DNA of 64,000 nt. It comes from JABLTI01 sp035528035 (lineage in GTDB: Archaea > Asgardarchaeota > Heimdallarchaeia > JABLTI01). The stretch is from assembly GCA_035528035.1 (NCBI GenBank), contig DATKZI010000014.1, positions 248,001-312,000 on the forward strand, in the 5' to 3' direction. Numbering within the stretch: position 1 is the first letter of the stretch; every line of letters begins with the position of its first letter. Shown here piece by piece: positions 53,651 to 61,648 of the stretch. A program made the translations under genes and the position numbers. Under the pieces are notes generated by a model. The model did not search any database. It saw nothing but the letters and a program-made list of their open reading frames with translations, and was not told the origin of the DNA.

Positions 53651-54679
53651 ATGAATAAAAGAAAAACCATAATTTTAATAATTCTATCTGTATTGATTTT
53701 AAATTTCATGCCTACATATAAAGAAACTATAAAAACTAAAGCAATTCATACTTCTGATGTAAAAATACTCGTTTTAATGGATAATAATTTTGGCTCAAAT
53801 TTTATAGCAATGTTACATCAATATGAAGATATTTATGGATGGAAAGTAACAACAGCAGGTCCTACTAGTACTATCTCAGGCTGTGAATATAATAGTTTAG
53901 ATTATGAAGTTGATATAAAATTTTCACAAATTAGTGATATTACTTCATATCATTGTGTGGATGTAATGTCAGGATCATCACATACAGAAATGATGGCGAA
54001 CAAAGATGGTATTTTAGATAAAATTAAGCTTGCGTCTGATGCAGATGTAGTTATTAGTGGTTGGTGTCGTTCAGTGAGAGTGTTAGCTGCTGCTAATGTT
54101 ATAAATGGTAAAAATGTTACAGGTTACAGTGCTTATGCTTCAGAATATATCGCTGCTGGTGCTGAATACTATCCTGAAGCTAAACCAATAATAAGTGGAA
54201 ATATAGTAACTGTTTCAGCTACACAAATTTATCTATCAAAAATGTATTTAGCAATGGCAAAAGCTATTGGTTGTTATGAAAAAAATGCTCCTTCATTAGA
54301 TAGCTACTCAGTGATAACATTTGAAAATTATTCCAGACTAATAATAGCTGAAGTTACTGATGAATCAGGTATTAGAAGTGTTAAGGCAAAATTACATCTT
54401 TTAACTACTGGTACTGTATTTCCTGATACAATTATACTATCGTTAACTGATCCTGATGGAGACAATAATTATACCAAACAACTCTATTTTTTTGATTACG
54501 CTGAGTTTTCGGTTGATATTGAAACAATTGATATTTTTGGGAATAAGGAGACTTATCTTAATCTAATGACTGTAGAAGTTGGTACATATACAATATCAAT
54601 ACCATTTTCTTTCATAATAATATCAACACCTATTATTATTGGGATAATAATTTTGATAAGAAAAAAGGTAATTAAATGA
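53651..54679 (+). CDS. membrane-anchored DJ-1/PfpI-like protein
   Basis: An N-terminal signal sequence (about 5-21) leads to a DJ-1/PfpI domain (38-215). Recognisable parts are KILVLMDNNFGSN, the elbow VVISGWCRSVRVLAAANV with C139, and the NGKNVTGYSAYASEYIAAGAEYY stretch typical of the family. The residue after Cys is Arg instead of His (CRS for CHG), so the usual Cys-His pair is missing. A beta-rich domain (about 222-315) follows, then a C-terminal helix and Lys tail. The protein should face the outside of the cell. Confidence 0.78.
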   Translation: MNKRKTIILIILSVLILNFMPTYKETIKTKAIHTSDVKILVLMDNNFGSNFIAMLHQYEDIYGWKVTTAGPTSTISGCEYNSLDYEVDIKFSQISDITSYHCVDVMSGSSHTEMMANKDGILDKIKLASDADVVISGWCRSVRVLAAANVINGKNVTGYSAYASEYIAAGAEYYPEAKPIISGNIVTVSATQIYLSKMYLAMAKAIGCYEKNAPSLDSYSVITFENYSRLIIAEVTDESGIRSVKAKLHLLTTGTVFPDTIILSLTDPDGDNNYTKQLYFFDYAEFSVDIETIDIFGNKETYLNLMTVEVGTYTISIPFSFIIISTPIIIGIIILIRKKVIK

Positions 54680-54691
54680 AATTTAATTACC
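54667..54691. terminator. two-sided hairpin overlapping a stop codon
   Basis: A perfect 11-bp stem (GGTAATTAAAT with ATTTAATTACC) and GAA loop includes the stop codon of the DJ-1-like gene. It has A6 on the left and T5 on the right, so it can end transcription from both convergent genes. Confidence 0.65.
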
Positions 54692-54695
54692 CTTT

Positions 54696-55721
54696 TTATT
54701 CAAAAAGCATTTTTTCAGCTTCATCTATAGTTAAACTCAGTCGTTCTCTAACAGCATCTTTACCAGCGATGTATTTGTAAACTTCCTTGAAATCAAAGGT
54801 TAAATGATATTCTTTTTCGAAATACTTTCCAATTGTTTCAATGTCTTTTTGAAGAACTGCTAGATTTCCATTTATTCTATCTTCTTTTCTATTTACTAGA
54901 AGGCTCATATCTATAGCTTGAGGAAAATCAATTATTATTGGTTTTCCATCATGGATAAGAATATTATATTCAGAAAAATCTCCATGGATTAAATGCGCTT
55001 TTTGATACATTATCCTTAGTTGCTCAATAATTTCATCCAAAATTTCTTCTGGATAATCCAAAATAATATTTCGTAATTGTGGTGCTGGTTCCCAATTAGA
55101 ACCAATAAATTGCATTATTATTACATTATTGATTTTTCTAGCAGGTGTTGGAACATTCATTCCAGCCTTGTAAGCAAGCATTAATCGATAGAATTCAGCA
55201 TGAGCATAACCTGATGCCATAATTTGAGAATTTACACATTGACGTCTTTTTTGTTTGTTGTGAGAAGTAGTTTGTAGTCTGAAAACTTTTACAATAATTG
55301 GTGAACCATTCATATGGGCAATGTAAATGTTAGCTTCTTTTCCAGAATTGACTTCAGCAACTAAATCACTTATTGCACCGAATCTTATTAGCTCTTTTTT
55401 AATAAGATCATAGGTTACTTCACTTTTTTGCATCGCCATAAATGTTACATTGAATCCACTTGTAGAATTTACTTTATTCTTTTTCGTTGAGAAAGTAAGT
55501 TTTTCTGGTTGCTCCGCTAATCGTGAAACTCGTTCAACACCTTTTATTCTTTGGGTGAATTTTACTCGTTCTGATTTACGAATATCCTCTGTTTGAAGAA
55601 TATCAAATGAGGAATCACTATCAACACGATCATCATTAGAATCGAGTTGATCATCATTTTCTATATTTTTAATTTCTATTTTTGTGTGATTAATTTCTTT
55701 TTTAGTATTTATATCTGCCAA
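54696..55721 (-). CDS. RIO-family atypical protein kinase (RIO1-like)
   Basis: RIO kinases act in late small-subunit ribosome maturation. The nucleotide loop is NSGKEANIY (125-133) with catalytic K145. The hinge region has IIMQFIG and PAPQLRN, the RIO1 pattern. The catalytic loop is HGDFSEYN with D248 and N253, and the metal Asp is D265. Its loop reads IIIDFPQAI, which is closer to RIO2 (IDFPQM) than to RIO1 (IDVSQ). There is no RIO2-type winged helix; the first 85 residues are charged and disordered-looking. Confidence 0.88.
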   Translation of the reverse strand: MADINTKKEINHTKIEIKNIENDDQLDSNDDRVDSDSSFDILQTEDIRKSERVKFTQRIKGVERVSRLAEQPEKLTFSTKKNKVNSTSGFNVTFMAMQKSEVTYDLIKKELIRFGAISDLVAEVNSGKEANIYIAHMNGSPIIVKVFRLQTTSHNKQKRRQCVNSQIMASGYAHAEFYRLMLAYKAGMNVPTPARKINNVIIMQFIGSNWEPAPQLRNIILDYPEEILDEIIEQLRIMYQKAHLIHGDFSEYNILIHDGKPIIIDFPQAIDMSLLVNRKEDRINGNLAVLQKDIETIGKYFEKEYHLTFDFKEVYKYIAGKDAVRERLSLTIDEAEKMLFE

Positions 55722-55946
55722 TTTAATTACCTCATAATAGGAACGTTTTATTAATGTTAGAATTATTAGGAAGAAATTTTTAAAAACAAAAATCAGTAAA
55801 GAGATAATCTAATCTCATCTAGTGAATATTGTTTCTAAAAAGCGCTTTCAACCTAATTATTTGCTTTATACTTAAAACTAGAAATTACAAACCTCGAAAG
55901 AGTAGTACAAATAGATTGGTTGGAAAAGAATTTCAAACTTAATCTA

Positions 55947-56018
55947 TTATATAGACCAATCTAAGAGGTATCGTTCATTTAAAGCTTCAAGTATGGTAAC
56001 ATAATTTTCATTGCTCAT
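55947..56018 (-). CDS. possible 23-residue peptide or gene remnant
   Basis: A strong GGAGG (56031-56035) precedes ATG 56018 by 12 nt and a 23-codon frame. The peptide (NYVTILEALNERYLL core) looks like the start of a helical protein. It could be a decayed gene, a real microprotein, or chance. The stretch 55722-56183 holds nothing else I can support. Confidence 0.25.
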   Translation of the reverse strand: MSNENYVTILEALNERYLLDWSI

Positions 56019-56183
56019 TAATTTAAACGTCCTCCTAGTAAGTTTGTATAATCACAGAATAGAGTGTTATTTATAAATTTTCTTGATTTCTTCATATATT
56101 AATTATTGTTCTTTTAAAAAGAAGTAAATAAAAGAAAAAAATTTAATCTGAAAAAATAGGTAAAAAGAAAAAGTAAGATATGG

Positions 56184-56345
56184 TTATTTTCTTCTTTTAT
56201 AAGCTCCAACTGCTATGAGTGAACTTATATCCTTGTGTAATGGATTATAATCAGGCACAATAAATCCACCAATAATCCACATTAATGTATAAATAATAGG
56301 ACTTATCATCCCTAAAACAGCTAATATTTTTATAATAACAACCAA
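56184..56345 (-). CDS. 53-residue DUF998-like fragment
   Basis: TTG 56345 behind a GGTGAT element opens a 53-codon frame. One helix (ILAVLGMISPIIYTLMWIIGG) leads into VPDYNPLHKDISSL, which resembles the first helix and loop of DUF998 membrane proteins (P-x-Y-x-P-L-x-x-x-I-S). The remaining helices of that family are absent, and the frame ends in a basic YKRRK. It is either a truncated gene or a one-helix small protein. Confidence 0.5.
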   Translation of the reverse strand: MVVIIKILAVLGMISPIIYTLMWIIGGFIVPDYNPLHKDISSLIAVGAYKRRK

Positions 56346-56454
56346 AATATCACCAATTTAGCATATTTTAGAATGAATTGAATTTAATTACTTTTATCCT
56401 TTCCTATTATAAAATTCATAAATAACTCATCATCAAAAGACTTTCCAGATGATT

Positions 56455-57102
56455 CTAAGGCAACTCATAAGTTAAACGCCAAAAATACTCGTCATAATAA
56501 ATATTTGATTTTTTGAAATTTTTAATATGTTTACTAAAAATAGTTACAAGATCATCAATTGTATAATAGTTCTTCAAAACATAGTGTTCGCTGCCATCAC
56601 TAACAGTGCGAAGTCTATAAGTATTTGGATCTTCAGGGAATGAAAATAATTGACCATCTGGGAGGTGTAGGGGATTATTATCAGTCATAAAAACGCGGGA
56701 TTTAGGTTGAAGAATATGGTGAAAATTAGTAAGAAAGAAATCAATTCGCTCTTTAGGAATATGTGAGAACCAAAAATTAGCCAAACCTCCATCAAAGGTA
56801 TTTTTAAACAAAGATAAATCATATGCATCATTGATAATAAAAGAAACAGGGCAATCATATTGTTTCTCTTTAGCAAATAATAAGACTTCGGGAAGAACAT
56901 CTGTTGCAATAATGTTTTTAGCAACCTTTGAGAGAATTCGCGTCCAGTAACCTGTTCCACATGCAATCTCAAGAACAGAACGACCACTCAAATATTCTTG
57001 CAATAATTTAGCTGAGAAATCATTACCTTGTTTAATCTCTGGAGAACAATTATAATAGAATTTTTCATAATCAGGAGCCCATTTACGATAATATTCTTTC
57101 AT
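56455..57102 (-). CDS. class I SAM-dependent methyltransferase
   Basis: A 215-residue Rossmann methyltransferase. Motif I is VLEIACGTGYWT (about 44-55), an acidic motif II end is ATDVLPE, and a motif IV-like FDGGLANFWFSHI follows. A Methyltransf_11/25-type layout runs to about 150. The C-terminal part (HYVLKNYYTIDDL...) fits small-molecule methyltransferases. The substrate is unknown. It is divergent from the AhpD-like gene. Confidence 0.85.
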   Translation of the reverse strand: MKEYYRKWAPDYEKFYYNCSPEIKQGNDFSAKLLQEYLSGRSVLEIACGTGYWTRILSKVAKNIIATDVLPEVLLFAKEKQYDCPVSFIINDAYDLSLFKNTFDGGLANFWFSHIPKERIDFFLTNFHHILQPKSRVFMTDNNPLHLPDGQLFSFPEDPNTYRLRTVSDGSEHYVLKNYYTIDDLVTIFSKHIKNFKKSNIYYDEYFWRLTYELP

Positions 57103-57248
57103 AATTTAATCAATCCAATAATATTTATAACATTTATTAAAATTTTGAGTTTAATTGTAAGATGAAAGAAAAATTTCAAAATAAGAACCAACGAATTAAA
57201 AAATTATATTTTAATTAATTAGTGGATGTTATTTTTAGGTGAAATCAA

Positions 57249-57626
57249 TTGTCAAAGGAAATTATCAGTCAACAAGATATTGAGAAAATTGAAAAAATTA
57301 TCAGAGATAGAAAAATTAGTCATACATATCTAATTAACAATTGTAAAAGAGTATATGGAAAATTCGTAGAATTAGAAGAAGAATCTTTCGCTAAAGGATC
57401 GCTAGATAAATACACTAAAGAATTAATTGCTTTAGGGATATCAATTATTCAAAATTGTGAATCATGTATGGAATGGCATATTTCTCAGGCATTAACAAAC
57501 GGTGCAACAAAAGAACAGATTTTAGAAACTGTAGGAGTAGCTATTGAAATGGGTGGTGGACCTGCTACTGTTGCTAGTAGATTTGCTGTAAAGGTGTTAG
57601 AATATCACTTGCAAACTATAAAATAA
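57249..57626 (+). CDS. AhpD/carboxymuconolactone-decarboxylase-like protein
   Basis: A 125-residue helical protein with the AhpD redox motif C-E-S-C-M-E-W-H (about residues 76-83) and an upstream ELIALGISI helix. Such proteins reduce disulfides or peroxiredoxin partners. The start is TTG with GGTGA 6 nt upstream. It lies 74 bp before a GNAT gene on the same strand. A link to the peroxiredoxin at 52 kb is possible by function only. Confidence 0.85.
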   Translation: MSKEIISQQDIEKIEKIIRDRKISHTYLINNCKRVYGKFVELEEESFAKGSLDKYTKELIALGISIIQNCESCMEWHISQALTNGATKEQILETVGVAIEMGGGPATVASRFAVKVLEYHLQTIK

Positions 57627-57700
57627 TCATCATAATTAAAACTACAAATGATTAATTATCTCTTTTAATTTGAAAAGAAAAAAACAGTAAAGGAATGTAA

Positions 57701-58528
57701 ATGTCAGAAATACTAGTTCGATTACAAGAAAAAAACGATTTAGAACAAATTGTTGATGTTTTTATTGAATCTTTTTTGAAAAGTAAACCAGATGAAATAG
57801 CTCGTAGTGAAATTATCCAAAGATTTCAACTTATAAATAAGAAGAATATCACATCTTTTTATGTTGCAGAATTAATGGAACAAATTGTAGGAATTGGTGG
57901 TTTAACGAATCATAAAGGATCATCATTTATAGGTTATATAGGAGTAAATCCGAATTATAGAAAAAGAGGTATAGGAACAAAAATCTTCGAGGAATTGGTT
58001 AAAGAAGCTAATAAAAATAATCAAACACAAGAATTATTCTCAAATCCCGGAGCAGATACCATCTATAGAAGATTTGGCTATAAAGATGATTTTATTGCAC
58101 ATATATATGAACTAACAAAAGCAAAAGAAGCAAAAATGAGTGATGAAATAGTAGTTTATGAAAAAATTCCTAATTGGATTTTTAATCTAGATAAAAAAGC
58201 GATGGGATTCGATAGAACAAAATTTCTGAATTATTTGATTAATTTGCCAAGATCAAAAGTATATGGTTTTGAAAAAGATGGGTTTGCTTTTGATACTAAG
58301 CTTATGTTTGGTCCAATAATTGCTATAAGTGAAAATATTGCTTTCAAATTAATTGATTATAATTTAATATCAGGAAACAAAAAAATTATTGCTTCTGAGA
58401 ATATTGGAAATAAATTACTAAGATATTCACCTGAAATAAAACAAACATGTTTTAAGATGTCATTAGGAAAACCTCTAGAGAATAAACCAGATTGGCTTTG
58501 GAGTTATAATAGCTTTGCTTCGAGTTAA
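57701..58528 (+). CDS. GNAT acetyltransferase with C-terminal extension
   Basis: The GNAT core lies in residues 1-140. Motif A reads IGVNPNYRKRGIGTKIFEELV (Q/RxxGxG/A equivalent RKRGIG), followed by a YRRFGY motif B end. The C-terminal 130 residues form a second domain that may set acceptor specificity. It is followed by the acyltransferase-like gene 75 bp later. Substrate unknown. Confidence 0.82.
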   Translation: MSEILVRLQEKNDLEQIVDVFIESFLKSKPDEIARSEIIQRFQLINKKNITSFYVAELMEQIVGIGGLTNHKGSSFIGYIGVNPNYRKRGIGTKIFEELVKEANKNNQTQELFSNPGADTIYRRFGYKDDFIAHIYELTKAKEAKMSDEIVVYEKIPNWIFNLDKKAMGFDRTKFLNYLINLPRSKVYGFEKDGFAFDTKLMFGPIIAISENIAFKLIDYNLISGNKKIIASENIGNKLLRYSPEIKQTCFKMSLGKPLENKPDWLWSYNSFASS

Positions 58529-58603
58529 TTTTATGTAAAATTCATTTGAATTTTTTTCAATAAATTTAAAATTAGTTTATACAATTATACCAAGTGCTTT
58601 AAA

Positions 58604-59881
58604 TTGCTCAGAGAATTAAATGAAATTGAATATATTAGCTACGCTGTTGGGCAACCTTTCAACATTGTAGTAATGCTTAGATTTAATGGGTATATCTCTA
58701 AGGATTGGATTGTAGAGATTATAGATAGATTACAAAAGAAACATCCATTGTTACAAGTAAGAATTACAGAAGATGATAATGGTCGACTATGGTTTACAAA
58801 AGAAGAAGTAGGAAAAATACCTGTAATTGAACTAGTTCATCATGATGATTCTCAAGCATTGAATGAATTTCATAAACAGTTAACAACACCTTTTGATTTA
58901 TTGGAAAAAAAACTACCTTTAATGAGAGTAGCAGTGCTTTCTTCAACAACAAAATCAGAAATAGTAATTTGTTGCTCACATACAATTTCTGATGGATTTT
59001 CAATGATTTTATTTATCAAGGATATGTTGAAGCTTCTAACGAAATCTGAAATATCAGAAGAAATTATCGATTTACCAGCTAAAGAGATTGATCTCTACTC
59101 TCCAAAAGTTAGAAGAATGATACCAAAATCACCTTTCATAACTAAACTAACCTATGTTCTCTTACGAATCAATAATTTCTTCAATAGAGCCATTACAGGG
59201 AAAAAGGAAATAGCTGAAATAAATATCAAAGGGGATGATTTAGGTGTTTATTCTAGCAAATTAACAAAAGAACAAACGAAAAAATTCTTGGAGAAATGTA
59301 AATTAAAAAGAGTATCAGTTCAAAGTGCTATTAGCACTGCGTTTAGTCAAGAATATCAAACAATTGGCAGTCCTGTAAATGTACGAAATAGATACAATCG
59401 AGATGTAGGAGAAGCATTTGGTTGTTATTCAGGAGTAACCTATTATAAGAAGAAATATCGAAAGAGCAAAACCTTTTGGCAGAATGCTAAAAGAATACAA
59501 AGACAATTAACAAGAAGTTTACGTGATAGGAGGTTATTTCTTTTACAAAGGATTTTTGTAAAGAAAGCTTCAATTGAATTACTACGAAAAGTAGGTTCTT
59601 ATTTCATTGAAATAATTACGAAGAAGAATCCATTCTCTCTGGATAATTTAGGATTACTTGATGAGCATCTAAAGGATATTGATTTAAACAAATTACCTGT
59701 TATAGAATCCATTTATGGAGGTATTACAAGCTTTCTTGATACATTATTTGTTATCTTCTACACTTTCAGAGATCAGATGTATTTCTTCTATCACTATATT
59801 AAAACCAAATATTCCCATGAAGAAATCGAATCATATGCTCAGCTTATAACAAATCGATTAATTACAGCTATAGAAAATTAA
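58604..59881 (+). CDS. HxxxDG acyltransferase (condensation-domain/BAHD-like fold)
   Basis: A 425-residue CoA-dependent acyltransferase fold. The catalytic motif is H126-T-I-S-D130-G in CCSHTISDGFS, as in condensation domains, alcohol acyltransferases and PapA-type enzymes. The second half contains VQSAISTAF and VNVRNRYNR, matching the second subdomain, though the usual DFGWG motif is not evident. The start is TTG 58604; the frame continues upstream without a standard start. No NRPS or carrier protein is near. Possible roles are lipid or small-molecule acylation. Confidence 0.75.
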   Translation: MLRELNEIEYISYAVGQPFNIVVMLRFNGYISKDWIVEIIDRLQKKHPLLQVRITEDDNGRLWFTKEEVGKIPVIELVHHDDSQALNEFHKQLTTPFDLLEKKLPLMRVAVLSSTTKSEIVICCSHTISDGFSMILFIKDMLKLLTKSEISEEIIDLPAKEIDLYSPKVRRMIPKSPFITKLTYVLLRINNFFNRAITGKKEIAEINIKGDDLGVYSSKLTKEQTKKFLEKCKLKRVSVQSAISTAFSQEYQTIGSPVNVRNRYNRDVGEAFGCYSGVTYYKKKYRKSKTFWQNAKRIQRQLTRSLRDRRLFLLQRIFVKKASIELLRKVGSYFIEIITKKNPFSLDNLGLLDEHLKDIDLNKLPVIESIYGGITSFLDTLFVIFYTFRDQMYFFYHYIKTKYSHEEIESYAQLITNRLITAIEN

Positions 59882-59927
59882 TTACTTGGATTTACAGAAA
59901 TAAAAAAATGAAATAAATATAATCTGT

Positions 59928-60593
59928 TTATAATTCAATAATATCAATCATAAAAGAAATCGGTTTCTTCATTTTTTCACCCTTTTCGGGGGAAGCTTGT
60001 GACAGTGTTAACGATTCAAGGAACTCTTGTATCTTTGGGAAAAGGTCATCATCTTTAGAAGCTTCTATTAAGCTAAAAACTTGAATTCTTCTTCCCCGTT
60101 TATCGTCTTGGTCTCTAATATGAAGTGATTTCTCGGAATTATCATTGACAGTTATTGTTTTAATTTGAGGTTCAGTGTGCTTTTTTAAGCTAAATATTTT
60201 TGACAAAATGCTACTGAAAATTAATGGACTTGTTTTAATTATATTTTCCCATTTTGTAAGAATCTGTGATTTACCTTTTTGTTTAGCAATCTCTTGTAAT
60301 TCAGAAGTAATTGGGAATTCAAAGATTTCCTGATATCCCTTTGAAGGGAGATAAATATGACCATATCGTTTATCTGTACCAGTAACATTCTCATCTTTTC
60401 TAACAAAATCTGCATCAAGAAGAAATCCTAAGCTTCTAAAAAAAGTTGCTTTGCTAATCTTCAAGTCAGATCGAATTTGAATAGGAGTATTTTTACCGTA
60501 AACCAACAAATAAAAATAAATGAGAAGACATGATTCTATCTCTAAAACTTTTAGATTTTTTTCCATGTTTTCTAGAATTATCTCTTCATTCAA
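59928..60593 (-). CDS. winged-helix transcriptional regulator
   Basis: A 221-residue protein with an N-terminal wHTH (about 15-85): PIQIRSDLKISKATFFRSLGFLLDADFV is the helix-turn-helix, and GTDKRYGHIYLPS the wing. It is closest in style to TrmB/MarR-type archaeal regulators. The C-terminal 100 residues are unrecognised. It lies downstream of the aspartic protease gene on the same strand with a 76-bp gap, and is the best local candidate to bind the twin palindromes before that gene. Confidence 0.75.
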   Translation of the reverse strand: MNEEIILENMEKNLKVLEIESCLLIYFYLLVYGKNTPIQIRSDLKISKATFFRSLGFLLDADFVRKDENVTGTDKRYGHIYLPSKGYQEIFEFPITSELQEIAKQKGKSQILTKWENIIKTSPLIFSSILSKIFSLKKHTEPQIKTITVNDNSEKSLHIRDQDDKRGRRIQVFSLIEASKDDDLFPKIQEFLESLTLSQASPEKGEKMKKPISFMIDIIEL

Positions 60594-60669
60594 TATGATT
60601 CCAACTTAATTTTCTATATCACACTAGCTATTAAACAATTAATTTAAGATTTTGTTTATGAAATAATAC

Positions 60670-61479
60670 TTAATCAATAGCTATCAATCCGAATTGTTGA
60701 TTCGGATAATCAATTATCAACTCTATGTCCTTTAAGAATGGATAACCAATAATCCCACCGATTTTTCTAGGACCATTCCTATTAAGATGATCTAAATTCA
60801 TAACATGAAATAACATATTAGAGACAGTTTTGCTTTCAACTTCAAATTTACTAAGGATTGTTTCCCTAATATGTATTGGACCTGAAGGAGAAAGAGCTAT
60901 TGCCTCAGTTTCTTTTGTTAGTAGATTAAGCTCATTTGCTAATGTTGAATTTAGGATATTCCCAGTTGCACCAGTATCCAAAATAAACCAATAAGACTCT
61001 TTATCATTAATTTTAGCTTCAATCGAAACCAAATGTGTATTATTAAAATATTCAAAAAAACTGAGAGCTTTTGATGATTCCTCATTGGTTTTAGTTAAAG
61101 TAAGAGCTTCTTTTGAAATATTGAGATGAATTTTATAATTCTGTAGAAAATCATGTCCAAGAGCACCAAATGCTTTCATACAAGCATTGCCCTTCTTCAT
61201 ATTAGCAACAATAACTTCAAGATTGTTAATAGTCTCCAAACCAACAGAAAGAGAATCTAAAGCTACTAATGGAATTTCGATTTCACCACCAGCAGTGAGA
61301 GCTTTATGAGTTTTGCAACCTTGTAGGGAGATTCCTAATTCTTCTATTACCTCTGGGAAAATAGTAGTCTTTTTTGCACCTATATCAAAATGAAAATTAT
61401 AAATTTTTTCAGTATTATTAATTCTAACTGGAATTAGAATTTGACCGTTTTCAATAGAGAAATTTATTTTCATAAACAT
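60670..61479 (-). CDS. single-chain two-domain aspartic protease (retropepsin-like repeats)
   Basis: Two retropepsin-like halves occur in 269 residues. Half 1 has D32-I-G-A and later GALGHDFL; half 2 has D168-T-G-A and GIIGYPFL. Each half also shows the hydrophobic-Gly flap region (ALTAGGEIEIP and ALSPSGPIHIR). The layout matches a pepsin-like pair in one chain, with Ile in place of Thr in the first DTG. There is no signal peptide, so it is probably cytoplasmic. Starts at ATG 61479 or 61473 are possible. Twin palindromes begin 8 bp upstream. Confidence 0.78.
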   Translation of the reverse strand: MFMKINFSIENGQILIPVRINNTEKIYNFHFDIGAKKTTIFPEVIEELGISLQGCKTHKALTAGGEIEIPLVALDSLSVGLETINNLEVIVANMKKGNACMKAFGALGHDFLQNYKIHLNISKEALTLTKTNEESSKALSFFEYFNNTHLVSIEAKINDKESYWFILDTGATGNILNSTLANELNLLTKETEAIALSPSGPIHIRETILSKFEVESKTVSNMLFHVMNLDHLNRNGPRKIGGIIGYPFLKDIELIIDYPNQQFGLIAID

Positions 61480-61486
61480 CCAACCA

Positions 61487-61526
61487 GTCTTATGGATAAG
61501 ACGTATATGTGTCTTATTAATAAGAC
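61487..61526. promoter_or_regulatory. tandem 16-bp palindromic operator
   Basis: Two copies of GTCTTAT-NN-ATAAGAC lie at 61487-61502 and 61511-61526 with an 8-bp spacer, giving a 24-bp repeat period. Both are perfect palindromes and differ only in the central two bases. They fill the gap between a TATA-like TTTAAATAG element (about 61526-61537, minus strand) and the protease start. A dimeric regulator bound there should block transcription. Confidence 0.75.
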
Positions 61527-61648
61527 TATTTAAAATTATTTATTAAACGAAAAAAATTGAAGAATCTGAATTGAAGTTCTCTTTATTATCCTATATACAG
61601 AAAAACTTTTAGAAAAGCTAAAAAAAAAAGAAAATATGAAAAAAGAAA

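Noticed and set aside
61487..61526. Possible start of a CRISPR-like repeat array
   Set aside because: Only two units, each a palindrome with an 8-bp spacer; operator is the better reading.
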